From the NCBI RefSeq assembly GCF_008271695.1, contig NZ_VKKY01000003.1, positions 1,426,001-1,490,000 of the forward strand: 64,000 bases of DNA, written 5' to 3'. Made by a program: the position numbers and the translations under genes. Positions within the stretch are counted from its first letter, which is position 1, and each line of letters opens with the position of its first letter. Under the pieces are notes generated by a model. It saw only the letters and a list, made by a program, of their open reading frames with translations, ran no database searches and was not told where the DNA came from. Below are positions 18,611-27,412 of the stretch, one piece after another. Origin of the DNA: Rufibacter hautae (lineage in GTDB: Bacteria; Bacteroidota; Bacteroidia; Cytophagales; Hymenobacteraceae).

Positions 18611-19816
18611 ATGAGGTCCCTTATTCTCGCTCTGTTGCTTCTTCCCTCTCTTTGCCTTGGCCAATCGGCCAGGCCATCCAATAACCAGGTTTCCATCGGG
18701 ACGATCGAAACCATTCATTCCACCATCCTGGAAGAGGACCGGGAGGTTTGGGTGTATGTGCCTAAGGGGGCCGGGGGCAAAACGCGCTACCCGGTGATGT
18801 ACCTCCTGGATGGGAGGGACTTTTTCCATTCCATGTCGGGGATAGTAGCTGAACTGGGCTCGGTCGGAAGGATGCCCAAAATGATCGTGGTAGGCATCAT
18901 CAACAATGACCGGGGAGGCGACTTCACCCCCACCCGCTCCATGTTCAGCCGGGACGGGATGGTAGACCCTGATTTCAGGAACTCGGGCCGGGGGGAGAAA
19001 TTCCTCTCCTTTGTCCAGGGGGAGCTGATGCCCTATATCGAGTCCCGCTACAATACGGAGCCCTACCGCATGCTGGTGGGCCACTCCCTCGGGGCCCTGG
19101 CGGTCCTCCATGCGCTGGTGAACCACCCATCCCTGTTCAACTCCTATGTGGCCATAGATCCCAGCGTTTGGTGGGACAATCATCTCATTGCCAAACAGGC
19201 CCAGAAAACCCTGACCCAGAAAGACTACGCCGGGAAAAGCCTCTTCTATGCAGTCTCCAACACCATGGAGAGGGGAATGGATACGATCCGGGTCATCAAA
19301 GACACAGCGTATGCCAACGGCAACGTACGCAACCACTTCCATTTCAGGGAGGTTCTCCGGAAAAGCAAGAACCTGGCATGGGCTTGGAAATACTACCCGG
19401 AGGACAACCACTCCTCGGTGCCGCTGCCCTCCCAGTATGACGCGCTGCGTCAGCTCTTCAAGAAGTATGAGATGGGTAAGGAATTGGGTGATTCCACCAT
19501 CACGGTGGAGTACATCAGAGACCATTACCGTGCGGTATCCGCCATGCTGCAGTACCCTGTTGCGCCTTCCGAAGGTACTGTCAACATTCTGGGCTATACC
19601 GCACTAGGCAATAAACAGTACGGCAAGGCTTATGAGTTCTTTAATATGAACATTGACAACTACCCCACCAGCGCCAATGCCTTTGACTCTATGGGCGACT
19701 ACTATCTGGAGCGGGGGGATAAGGAGAAAGCCATGGAAGCCTTCAGAAAAGCGCTGTCTCTGGAGGAAGTGGCCGAAACCAGAAAGAAGCTGGAGATGCT
19801 ACAGGCAAAGGAATAG
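18611..19816 (+). CDS. Exported alpha/beta hydrolase (IroE/Fes-like esterase) with C-terminal TPR
   Basis: A 401-residue protein starting at the ATG at 18611 (the frame opens at a TTG at 18590). Signal peptide MRSLILALLLLPSLCLGQ; putative esterase (PF00756-type) domain to about residue 285 with YLLDGRDFFHS, nucleophile S159 in VGHSLGALA and His in EDNHSSVPLP; then TPR-like repeats (ANAFDSMGDYYLERGDKEKA, FRKALSLEE). This architecture is common for exported esterases of Bacteroidota acting on siderophores or acylated sugars; substrate not assignable. Confidence 0.9.
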   Translation: MRSLILALLLLPSLCLGQSARPSNNQVSIGTIETIHSTILEEDREVWVYVPKGAGGKTRYPVMYLLDGRDFFHSMSGIVAELGSVGRMPKMIVVGIINNDRGGDFTPTRSMFSRDGMVDPDFRNSGRGEKFLSFVQGELMPYIESRYNTEPYRMLVGHSLGALAVLHALVNHPSLFNSYVAIDPSVWWDNHLIAKQAQKTLTQKDYAGKSLFYAVSNTMERGMDTIRVIKDTAYANGNVRNHFHFREVLRKSKNLAWAWKYYPEDNHSSVPLPSQYDALRQLFKKYEMGKELGDSTITVEYIRDHYRAVSAMLQYPVAPSEGTVNILGYTALGNKQYGKAYEFFNMNIDNYPTSANAFDSMGDYYLERGDKEKAMEAFRKALSLEEVAETRKKLEMLQAKE

Positions 19817-20209
19817 AACGGCCGCTGACCATGCTTTGCCCAGGATTTGGAAGATGCGTTCGCACCCATGCCGGGCGAGCGCATCCGTCTGCAGCTCCAG
19901 CCTTTGGTCTTGGGTGGAGCCCCTTGCGTATCCTATCTTCATGAACCTATCTCATAATCTGTCTCAAAAAATAATAAACCATTTTGATTTCTGAGATGGC
20001 TATTCGGGACGGAATAGAAGTCATAAAGGCAGGTCAAGTACAAGACCAAGTTTAACCCAACAAACGGGTGGAACCGGGGAAGCCCTTTGGGAGTAGAGAG
20101 GGCAGAGCGCTTTACGGGGCAGCCATTGCCCCTGCCTTGCGGCTCTTGGCTGACCGCTTCCCCAAAGCCCAGATCATTAAGTATCAAACCCTTAGGCATA
20201 TCGTATCCC
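19817..20209. other. Intergenic stretch with no recognised feature
   Basis: About 390 nt between the esterase and the small protein gene. I see no gene, strong hairpin or repeat; open frames here lack starts or protein-like composition. Confidence 0.4.
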
Positions 20210-20482
20210 ATGGGAAAAAACCTTGAGCAGCTCCAGGGCGTCCAGCGAACCCTGGAGCAAGTGCGCGACCAGGGACAGGTCTCCCTCTCGACGGTGCAGG
20301 AGCTTATCTCCAGAGCCCTGGAGGAGATATCCGCGGCTGAGGCGGGCAGGCACCACCACCCGCTCTTTCTCAGGGCCGAAAAGGGGTTGAGGGAGGCCAG
20401 GGAGAAAGCCCTGGGGCACTACACGGAGGACGCTGCCCATGCGGCTATCACCGTGTTTCTCTACGAAAAAGGCGCACTTTAG
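20210..20482 (+). CDS. Small helical hypothetical protein
   Basis: A 90-residue, almost wholly helical protein from the ATG at 20210 (MGKNLEQLQGVQRTLEQVRD); the frame is open further upstream without a good start. Segment LISRALEEISAAEAG is followed by HHHPLFLRAEKGLREAREKA and ITVFLYEKGAL. A weakly similar layout occurs in the 107-residue protein at 29454 (LIKEAQGELGQLE, then H-GLITAQVTLLEAA). Function unknown. Confidence 0.5.
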   Translation: MGKNLEQLQGVQRTLEQVRDQGQVSLSTVQELISRALEEISAAEAGRHHHPLFLRAEKGLREAREKALGHYTEDAAHAAITVFLYEKGAL

Positions 20483-20693
20483 CCGTTGCAAGGTGGTGCC
20501 CCCTTTTTAAGGCGATTGGGGCTTCCAGTGACAAAGGCCCCTACAGGAAAGCCGGAAGAACAATGAAAGAGAGGGAAGAGTTACACAAAAAATAGATTAG
20601 CTCGCAGGAGGGTAAGTACCACTTGGGGCCCTTCTGCGTAATACAGCTCAAAGGCACTAAACTGTAAAGGTGAGCCTACCACAGCATAAAACT

Positions 20694-21341
20694 ATGGACC
20701 AAGATAAAGTAAGCCTCATCCAGGAGAGGTTCCCGCAGCTGGAGCCCGCCCTGTTGCAAGAAATCGCACAAGCAGGCACCGTCAAACACCTGAAGCCCGA
20801 GGATGAGGCCCTGAGAACCGGGCAGTTCCTGAAATCCAATGTGCTGGTGCTGGACGGCCTGGTGAAAGTCTACCGCGAGGACGAGGAGGGCGATGAGTTC
20901 CTGATGTATTACCTGGAGGGCGGGAACGCCTGCGCGCTGTCCATGATGTGCGCTGCCCGCAACGAGCAGAGCCAGGTGATGGCCAAGGCTGTGAGCCCCT
21001 CCGAGGTGCTCATGATCCCGGCACACGTCTCCGAGCAATGGCTGGCCAAATACCACAGTTGGCATAACTTCATCATCGCCTCCTACCGTGCCCGCTTCGA
21101 TGAACTGCTCCAGACCCTGGACAGCATCGTATTCAAAAGCCTAGACGAGCGCCTGGTGTTCTACCTGAAACGCCATCAGAAAGTGATGGGCCGGGAAGTA
21201 CGTCTCTCCCACCAACAGATTGCGGAGGAACTCAACAGCTCCCGGGAGGTGATCTCCCGCCTCCTGAAGAAACTGGAGCAGACGGGGGCGGTTAACCTGC
21301 AGCGCAGCTACATAGAAATCAAAAACCTGGACCTGTTCTAG
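20694..21341 (+). CDS. Crp/Fnr-family regulator of the sulfur locus
   Basis: A 215-residue regulator: cyclic-nucleotide-binding-like N-terminal domain (residues about 15-125), dimerisation helix (LDERLVFYLKRHQKVMG) and Crp-type winged HTH (LSHQQIAEELNSSREVISRLLKKLEQTGAV). The frame opens at a GTG at 20670, but the ATG at 20694 (MDQDKVSLIQE) is preferred. It heads a locus of sulfide/persulfide detoxification genes, each preceded by the palindrome GTGAC-N4-GTCAC, the first copy starting 5 nt after its own stop codon, so it is the likely binder. Regulators of this kind control TauE/persulfide dioxygenase genes in Cytophagales; the signal is unknown. Confidence 0.9.
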   Translation: MDQDKVSLIQERFPQLEPALLQEIAQAGTVKHLKPEDEALRTGQFLKSNVLVLDGLVKVYREDEEGDEFLMYYLEGGNACALSMMCAARNEQSQVMAKAVSPSEVLMIPAHVSEQWLAKYHSWHNFIIASYRARFDELLQTLDSIVFKSLDERLVFYLKRHQKVMGREVRLSHQQIAEELNSSREVISRLLKKLEQTGAVNLQRSYIEIKNLDLF

Positions 21342-21345
21342 GTCT

Positions 21346-21389
21346 GTGACAATAGTCACTGTAGCCCTCTAACCCCCACCCTACCTTTG
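21346..21389 (+). promoter_or_regulatory. Crp-type operator and promoter of TauE gene
   Basis: GTGACAATAGTCAC (21346-21359) is a perfect GTGAC-N4-GTCAC palindrome; the -7 box TACCTTTG follows at 21382-21389 after 22 nt. Taking a start about 5-6 nt after the box, the palindrome centres near -41.5, the class II activator position. Confidence 0.75.
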
Positions 21390-21419
21390 TAGTGTTCATT
21401 CATAGAAACACTACAAAAG

Positions 21420-22265
21420 ATGGAAATACTAGGCTACATCGCGGCGTTGGTCATCGGCGTGTCATTGGGGTTGATCGGAGGAGGCGGCTCCATCCTGACC
21501 GTACCGGCGCTGGTTTACCTGCTGGGTCTGAACCCGGTAATCTCCACCGCCTACTCGCTCTTTATCGTGGGCCTCACCAGCCTGGTGGGCAGTTACCGCT
21601 TTTACAGGCAGGGGTTGGTGAGTCTGAAGACAGCTGTAGTCTTCGGGCTTCCTTCCATTGTAGCGGTGTATGCCACTAGGCGCTACATCGTGCCCGCTGT
21701 CCCGTTGAGTATCTTTACCATCGGTGGGTTCGAGGTCACCAAAGGCATCCTACTCATGCTCCTGTTTGCCGGGTTGATGGTGTTCGCCTCCATCAGCATG
21801 ATCAGGCAGAACAGGAAACCAGATGCATTGGCGGACGAGAACCTGGACCATGGCATACTGGAAGAAAACGGCACTCCGGAAACCCACCCGGAGCCGAAAT
21901 TCAACTACGCCGGCATCCTGGCAGAGGGCGCAGTGGTGGGAACCCTGACAGGCTTGGTGGGGGCAGGCGGCGGCTTTTTGATCATTCCGGCGCTGGTGCT
22001 CTTCTCCAAACTGGACATGAAGATGGCGGTGGGTACCTCCCTGCTCATCATCGCGGCCAAATCCCTCTTCGGGTTCATGGGCGATGTGGCTAACTATGGG
22101 ATCGACTGGGCTTTCCTGGGCGTCTTCTCCTCCCTTTCCATTATGGGCATCTTCCTCGGGTCCTATTTCTCGGCCAAGATACACGCTGACAAACTGAAGA
22201 CTTCCTTTGGCTGGTTTGTGCTGGTGATGGGCGTGTACATCATCGCCAAAGAGCTTTTCCTTTGA
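21420..22265 (+). CDS. TauE/SafE-family exporter (sulfite/sulfur anion)
   Basis: A 281-residue integral membrane protein with about eight helices in two halves, each carrying the TauE-type motif: GVSLGLIGGGGSILTVPAL near residue 20 and GTLTGLVGAGGGFLIIPAL near residue 180. The family exports sulfite, thiosulfate or other sulfur anions across the inner membrane. In this locus it would remove the sulfite formed by the persulfide dioxygenase encoded next. A charged cytoplasmic loop (PDALADENLDHGILEEN) separates the halves. Confidence 0.92.
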   Translation: MEILGYIAALVIGVSLGLIGGGGSILTVPALVYLLGLNPVISTAYSLFIVGLTSLVGSYRFYRQGLVSLKTAVVFGLPSIVAVYATRRYIVPAVPLSIFTIGGFEVTKGILLMLLFAGLMVFASISMIRQNRKPDALADENLDHGILEENGTPETHPEPKFNYAGILAEGAVVGTLTGLVGAGGGFLIIPALVLFSKLDMKMAVGTSLLIIAAKSLFGFMGDVANYGIDWAFLGVFSSLSIMGIFLGSYFSAKIHADKLKTSFGWFVLVMGVYIIAKELFL

Positions 22266-22285
22266 TCTCAGGGTGCTGCCCTTGT

Positions 22286-22329
22286 GTGACCTAAGTCACT
22301 GACCGGGCTTTCTTCGCCCGCTATTTTTG
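22286..22329 (+). promoter_or_regulatory. Crp-type operator and promoter of persulfide dioxygenase gene
   Basis: GTGACCTAAGTCAC (22286-22299), then 22 nt to the -7 box TATTTTTG (22322-22329): same geometry as the TauE promoter. Confidence 0.75.
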
Positions 22330-22363
22330 TATCGCAGAACTTAATAAACCAAAGATAAACACC

Positions 22364-23791
22364 ATGTTAGTAGAACAGATATATACCGGTTGCCTGGCCC
22401 AAGGCGCCTATTACGTGGAGAGCAAGGGCGAGGCGGTCATCATTGACCCGCTCCGCGAGATCCAGCCTTACCTAGCCAAGGCAGAAAGCCGCGGCACCAA
22501 GATCAAATACGTGCTGGAGACGCACTTCCACGCCGACTTTGTGTCCGGACATGTGGACCTGGCAAAGGCATCTGGCGCCCGGATCGTGTTCGGCCCTAAC
22601 GCGGAGACTACCTATGACGCCTACATCGCCCAAGACGGCGAGGAGTTGAGGGTGGGCGGGGTGACCATTAAGGTACTGCACACCCCCGGCCATACCATGG
22701 AGTCTACCACTTATCTCTTACAAGACGAGAACGGAAAAGACTACGCCCTCTTCTCCGGGGACACGCTCTTCATCGGGGACGTGGGACGCCCGGACCTGGC
22801 CGCCAAGTCGGAGCTGACCCAGGAGCAACTGGCCAGTCACCTGTATGAATCGCTCCGGGATAAAATCATGCCGCTGGGGGATGACGTTCTGGTGTACCCG
22901 GCGCACGGCGCCGGATCGGCCTGCGGAAAGAACATGAGCAAGGAAACGGTTGACACCTTGGGCCACCAGAAAGAAACGAACTACGTCCTGCGCGCCGACA
23001 TGACCAAGGACGAGTTCGTCAAAGAAGTGACCCATGGCCTCACCCCGCCGCCCAGCTACTTCCCGCTGAACGTGCTGATGAACAAACAGGGCTACGGCAA
23101 CATAGCCGACGTGCTGGAAAAAGGCTTGCAGGCCCTGGACTCGGAGGCGTTTGAAGCGGCCGCCAACAAGACTAGCGCTTTGGTGCTGGACACCAGGAAA
23201 CCGGAGGACTTTGCCCAGGGCTTCATCCCCAACGCCATCAACATCGGCATCGACGGAGGTTTTGCCCCGTGGGTGGGCACGCTGATCCCGGACATCAAGC
23301 AGCAGATCCTGCTGGTGACGGAAGAGGGCCGCGAAGAAGAGGTGGTGACCCGTCTGGCCCGCGTGGGCTATGACTACTCCATAGGTTACCTGAAGGGCGG
23401 TTTTGCCGCCTGGCAGAACGCAGGCAAAGAGACCGACTCCATCACCTCTATCTCCCCGACTGAGTTCGAGCAGCGCTACCGGCAAGACAGCACCCTGAAA
23501 GTGGTGGACGTGCGCAAACCAAGTGAGTACCTGTCGGAGCACGTGGAGACCGCAAGCAACGCGCCTCTCGACAACTTGAATGACTACCTGGCGGAAATAC
23601 CGAAGGACCAGGAAGTATTCCTGCACTGCGCCGGGGGGTACCGCTCCATGATTGCGGCGTCCATCCTGAAAGCCAGAGGGTATGACAACTTGGTGAACGT
23701 GCTGGAGGGTTTCAGAGGCATCTCCGGGACCGACGTACCTAGGACAGCCTTCGTGTGCCCGTCTACCTTCTTCAGGCAGGGGGCAAATTAA
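22364..23791 (+). CDS. CstB-like persulfide dioxygenase-rhodanese fusion
   Basis: A 475-residue cytoplasmic enzyme in three parts. Residues 1-250: metallo-beta-lactamase fold of persulfide dioxygenases (ETHFHADFVSGH with H54, H56, D58, H63; HTPGHTMEST; SGDTLFIGDVGRPDL). Residues about 260-350: a rhodanese-like domain whose active loop lacks cysteine (LLVTEEGREEE), so presumably inactive. Residues about 365-475: an active rhodanese domain with C422 in FLHCAGGYRS. This is the architecture of staphylococcal CstB, which oxidises persulfides to thiosulfate. It probably works with the neighbouring exporter and rhodanese. Confidence 0.94.
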   Translation: MLVEQIYTGCLAQGAYYVESKGEAVIIDPLREIQPYLAKAESRGTKIKYVLETHFHADFVSGHVDLAKASGARIVFGPNAETTYDAYIAQDGEELRVGGVTIKVLHTPGHTMESTTYLLQDENGKDYALFSGDTLFIGDVGRPDLAAKSELTQEQLASHLYESLRDKIMPLGDDVLVYPAHGAGSACGKNMSKETVDTLGHQKETNYVLRADMTKDEFVKEVTHGLTPPPSYFPLNVLMNKQGYGNIADVLEKGLQALDSEAFEAAANKTSALVLDTRKPEDFAQGFIPNAINIGIDGGFAPWVGTLIPDIKQQILLVTEEGREEEVVTRLARVGYDYSIGYLKGGFAAWQNAGKETDSITSISPTEFEQRYRQDSTLKVVDVRKPSEYLSEHVETASNAPLDNLNDYLAEIPKDQEVFLHCAGGYRSMIAASILKARGYDNLVNVLEGFRGISGTDVPRTAFVCPSTFFRQGAN

Positions 23792-23839
23792 GCGTCAACA
23801 GCAATCATTTACGGGTAGTGGATTGCATCAACTACCTGC

Positions 23840-23883
23840 GTGACATAAGTCACTGAACCAGGCCGGCAATGTCCCGACTTTCG
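23840..23883 (+). promoter_or_regulatory. Crp-type operator and weak promoter of rhodanese-YeeE genes
   Basis: GTGACATAAGTCAC (23840-23853), with a -7-like GACTTTCG at the same 22-nt distance (23876-23883). The implied leader is about 170 nt long and contains a 15-bp direct repeat CGAGTTCAAATACAC (24001-24015 and 24026-24040). Confidence 0.6.
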
Positions 23884-24056
23884 CAGAGTGATTTGGGACC
23901 AGGCGAAAGGCGTCTGAAATGAAGGAAGAGTGATGATCTGCTTTAAGTTGTTAAGCAGGCTAAAACAGAATTGTTGATAGAGAATAAGTCAGTCCCAATC
24001 CGAGTTCAAATACACCTTCAAAAAGCGAGTTCAAATACACTTTAAAAATAAGAGCT

Positions 24057-24383
24057 ATGTCTAATCAACTTGATCCAACCCCCAATTACTTCCAGGACCT
24101 GGACGGCAATGACTTCAAAGCTGCCTTCACCCGAGCAGGAAAAGCCGAGCTGCTGGACGTGCGAACCCCGGGCGAGTTCGCCTCCGGGTCCATACCAGGG
24201 GCTAAGAACCTGGATATGATATCCCCTAGTTTCAAAACGACCATAGCCAAGCTGGACAAGGGCAAAGAGTACTTTGTCTTCTGCCGCAGCGGAAACCGGA
24301 GCGGTTCGGCTTGTCAACTATTGTTCGAAAAAGGCTTGAAGGCATACAACCTGCAAGGCGGCATAGGCGCTTGGCCCAGGTAA
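24057..24383 (+). CDS. Single-domain rhodanese
   Basis: A 108-residue rhodanese domain with the active cysteine C76 in FVFCRSGNRS and the upstream LLDVRTPGEFASGSIPGA (CH2A-type) motif. No signal peptide, so cytoplasmic. It transfers sulfane sulfur between thiols or to cyanide. It leads a three-gene group with the two YeeE-like membrane proteins under the third operator and likely hands on or receives sulfur moved by them. Confidence 0.93.
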   Translation: MSNQLDPTPNYFQDLDGNDFKAAFTRAGKAELLDVRTPGEFASGSIPGAKNLDMISPSFKTTIAKLDKGKEYFVFCRSGNRSGSACQLLFEKGLKAYNLQGGIGAWPR

Positions 24384-24439
24384 TCGACTATATACGGAAC
24401 CAAGGGAATCGATAGGGCTTCCATTAAAAAAATCAAAAT

Positions 24440-24997
24440 ATGTTAGAAACACTCAGTCAACCATGGCCTTGGCACGTGTCCGGTGCGGTCATCGCCTTTA
24501 TCATGGTGGTCATGCTCTTCTTCGGGAAATCGTTCGGGTTCTCGGCCAATCTCCGGATCATCTGCGCCGCCTGCGGGGCCGGGAAGCGGGTCCCGTTCTT
24601 TGACTTCAACTGGAAAAACCAAATATGGAACATCCTGTTTCTGGTAGGTGCCATCTTGGGCGGGTGGATTGCCTCCACCTTTCTGTCTAACGGCGAGGCG
24701 GTCCAGATCTCTCAGGCTACCATCCGGGACATACAGCAATTGGGCTTCTCCGCGCCACAGGGCATGCAGCCGGAGGAGCTGTTCGGGATGGAGGCGCTGT
24801 CCGGCTTAAAAACCATTGCGCTTCTGTTGGGCGGAGGTTTGCTGATCGGATTCGGTTCCAGGTACGCCGGAGGCTGTACGTCCGGGCACGCCATCAGCGG
24901 GCTGTCAGACCTGCAGTGGCCCTCCCTGGTGGCGGTCATCGGCTTCTTCATAGGGGGCCTAATCATTACTTTCCTCCTGTACCCGCTCATTTTCTAA
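24440..24997 (+). CDS. YeeE/YedE-family membrane protein, first half
   Basis: A 185-residue membrane protein with about four to five helices. The family's signature cysteine lies in SRYAGGCTSGHAISG (C146). YeeE proteins import thiosulfate or move sulfane sulfur along conserved cysteines; here the transporter is split into two genes, as in PmpA/PmpB-type pairs from sulfide-responsive operons. An extra N-terminal segment CAACGAGKRVPFFD carries two more cysteines. Its partner begins 38 nt downstream. Confidence 0.9.
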   Translation: MLETLSQPWPWHVSGAVIAFIMVVMLFFGKSFGFSANLRIICAACGAGKRVPFFDFNWKNQIWNILFLVGAILGGWIASTFLSNGEAVQISQATIRDIQQLGFSAPQGMQPEELFGMEALSGLKTIALLLGGGLLIGFGSRYAGGCTSGHAISGLSDLQWPSLVAVIGFFIGGLIITFLLYPLIF

Positions 24998-25035
24998 ATA
25001 GGGTTATTCACACGAGTATTTAAAGACAAAGAAAC

Positions 25036-25449
25036 GTGAAAGGATTGAAATTCATATTGATGGGGATTCTATTCGGGATTGTGATGAGCAAGTCCGAGGC
25101 CATCTCCTGGTACCGCATCCAGGAGATGTTCCGGTTCCAGTCGTTCCACATGTACGGCATCATCGGTACGGCCGTGGTATTGGGTGCCATTGCGGTGTAT
25201 CTGATTAAGAAATTCAAAATGCGTGACTACCAGGGCAACCTTATCACCTTCACGCCCAAAGAGAAGTCCATCCCACGCTATCTGCTGGGGGGCATCATCT
25301 TCGGGTTGGGCTGGGCTCTAGTGGGTGCCTGCCCAGGACCGCTGTTCGTAAACCTTGGTTATGCGAACTGGCCTATTTTCATCACCATCTTCGGCGGCGT
25401 AGTAGGGACCTATCTGTACGGTGCACTTAGAGACAGACTGCCTCACTAA
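25036..25449 (+). CDS. YeeE/YedE-family membrane protein, second half
   Basis: A 137-residue membrane protein starting at a GTG (25036; GTG-AAA-GGA), with helices at about 5-20, 43-60, 83-98 and 105-125 and the signature WALVGACPGPLFVNLG (C99). It complements the preceding gene to make a two-subunit YeeE-like transporter. It ends the sulfur locus. Confidence 0.9.
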   Translation: MKGLKFILMGILFGIVMSKSEAISWYRIQEMFRFQSFHMYGIIGTAVVLGAIAVYLIKKFKMRDYQGNLITFTPKEKSIPRYLLGGIIFGLGWALVGACPGPLFVNLGYANWPIFITIFGGVVGTYLYGALRDRLPH

Positions 25450-25924
25450 ATTAATTGCTGTTCCTATAATGTCTTCTTATGTTCAGAAGGCAGATGGCTG
25501 CCATTTCTTAAAGGTGCCGTTTCCCGGAATATCGCAAGACTCGATTACAATTGTAGGTAGCCCTCAGAGACAGAAGCCAACATATAAGTCAACGCAGGAT
25601 GCACCGTTGCGGTCAACACAACCCTGCTCTATGGAATACCTTACTTCCTACCGTGATATCCTGCCATCTATAATTTAAAGAACATCCACTGCGGTTTGGT
25701 GCACCTGGTTCGGTTGTATCCCTGTTGGAGTCTCTGCCCCGATGGTAAGCCCTCTTCCCTTTAAATCCTACCAAATGCCAGATACGCCTTGGGCAGCGGT
25801 TTGGCACGGGGGGGCTAAGCACCCTACCGTACCCTAATCAATGAAACAGGGTGCCGGCAAACCCATTGTTTGCTTACGGCACCCTGTTCTCAGGTTACGG
25901 GGTATTCACTGGCTTTGAGTCCGC
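25450..25924. other. Intergenic region with terminator hairpin
   Basis: No gene supported. The notable structure is an 11-bp arm hairpin, ACAGGGTGCCG (25846-25856) with CGGCACCCTGT (25877-25887), just downstream of the minus-strand T9SS gene; it probably terminates that gene although the T run is short. Confidence 0.6.
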
Positions 25925-27412
25925 TCACTCCCTTTTGAGCAGTTTCACGGAACTCACCCCGGCTTTGCTGACCTTGCGGGCCAGGTACATGCCCTCGGCC
26001 ATGCCCCTGCCGTCCACCTCGACCCGGATCACCTCGTTCGCCTTTGCCCTTCCAGCCTTGAGCTGCCGCACCAGGTTCCCCTTCAGGTCGTAGAGGTTGA
26101 TGGCGTAGTCCTCGCCCCTCGTAGACTTGAACTGGACGGTGGCCCTGTCGCTGAAGGGGATCGGGTAGGCCGCCAACTTGGTATCCCTTGCGACGGCTTC
26201 CCTGGCGACGGCTTTCTTGGTGAGGGCAAGGTTGGAGGTGGACGGTGCGGCGGCGGACCTTATGGCTGGGGCAGCGGTGACTGCCTCATCATAGTTATCG
26301 CAGTCCGTCGCCTCCGACACGCAGGTGGTGCCAACCCTCCTTACCGTGATGCTGAAGCCCGCCCCGGCGGCTAGGCCAGGGAAGATGGGGCTGGGTTGCC
26401 AGGTCGCCCCCCCGTTCTTGCTGTACTCGTATTGGGAGCCTACCGGGGCGGTCACCGTCACCGTGCCGGTGGAAGGCCCGCAGAGGGACGGCTCCACCAC
26501 CGTCACGGCAGGCCGGATGACTTCGTCCGGCTGGGTGATCGTCTCGGAGGTCGTGGACTCGCAGCCGGCCGCGTCGGTGACGGTCAGGGTGTAGGTCCCG
26601 GGGACAAGGCCGGTCAGGTCTTCGTTATCCCCCTGCCCCGCAGGGATCATGCCCCCGCCGGTTGCTTCCCAGGAGAACGTATAAGGGGGCGTGCCGCCGG
26701 CAACGGTGGCGTTGACCGCCCCGTCGGCATCCCCGAAGCACGTCACGTTGGTCGCCACGGAGCTGGCGGTCAGGCCGGTGGCAACGGCGATGGCGGGCAG
26801 GGTACCGCATTTAGGGGCGATGAGCGCGGAGTTGACGGTGGCGCAGGTACTGTTCGGAGAGGCATCCGTCCAGGCCAGGAACAGGTTGGTCAGCTCTATG
26901 GTGGAGCCGCACTCATAGGTGATCTCCGTACCGGTCAAACCGGAGTTGGAGGCGGGGGAATTTACGATTTCCCTGACCAGGACCACGTCAAAAGGCAGGC
27001 TCGAAGTATCGTTTTTAGCAATGGGACCGTCGCAACCGGTCACCTCGGCGTTGTAGGTCACCTGGCCGGAGCTGTTCTTGATGACGAGGTTCCCCCAAAA
27101 GGAGAAGGCCCTGCGGAGGGAACTCGTCTTGTTATAGATGGAGAGCTCCAGCGGGGCGGTTATCAGCTCACCCGGCTCGCAGGATTGGCATTCATCCACC
27201 AGCAACCGGGCCCTCACCAGCTCCAGATCCTTGGAGGTACACCTGCTGGCGGAAGGCAGTTGCACTTGGGCAAAGGATGTGCCGGCCATGAGCAAGAGGA
27301 CCGCGAATAAGAAGGCGACCCGCCAGAACCTGAGCGGAGATATTGACGATTTGGCGCCACCATCCTCTGCGGCGGCGGAAACCAAAGGGACGGAAAAGAA
27401 CAGATTTTTCAT
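25925..27412 (-). CDS. Secreted T9SS cargo protein with SprB-like repeat
   Basis: A 495-residue secreted protein, starting at the ATG at 27412 (MKNLFFSVP); the frame is open upstream to 27460. An unusually long N-region precedes the hydrophobic signal segment (FLFAVLLLMAGTSFAQ). Residues about 220-295 form a SprB-type repeat (VTCFGDADGAVNATVAGGTPPYTFSW). The C-terminal 85 residues are a type A T9SS sorting domain (AYPIPFSDRATVQF, YDLKGNLVRQL, GMAEGMYLARKVSKAG). The N-terminal half has several paired cysteines. Probably cell-surface or secreted; function unknown, monocistronic. Confidence 0.88.
   Translation of the reverse strand: MKNLFFSVPLVSAAAEDGGAKSSISPLRFWRVAFLFAVLLLMAGTSFAQVQLPSASRCTSKDLELVRARLLVDECQSCEPGELITAPLELSIYNKTSSLRRAFSFWGNLVIKNSSGQVTYNAEVTGCDGPIAKNDTSSLPFDVVLVREIVNSPASNSGLTGTEITYECGSTIELTNLFLAWTDASPNSTCATVNSALIAPKCGTLPAIAVATGLTASSVATNVTCFGDADGAVNATVAGGTPPYTFSWEATGGGMIPAGQGDNEDLTGLVPGTYTLTVTDAAGCESTTSETITQPDEVIRPAVTVVEPSLCGPSTGTVTVTAPVGSQYEYSKNGGATWQPSPIFPGLAAGAGFSITVRRVGTTCVSEATDCDNYDEAVTAAPAIRSAAAPSTSNLALTKKAVAREAVARDTKLAAYPIPFSDRATVQFKSTRGEDYAINLYDLKGNLVRQLKAGRAKANEVIRVEVDGRGMAEGMYLARKVSKAGVSSVKLLKRE

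Noticed and set aside
25965-27310. Long plus-strand frames over the T9SS gene (for example 26396-27310)
   Set aside because: Gly/Arg-rich shadow translation of a GC-rich gene; the minus-strand protein has a signal, SprB repeat and sorting domain.
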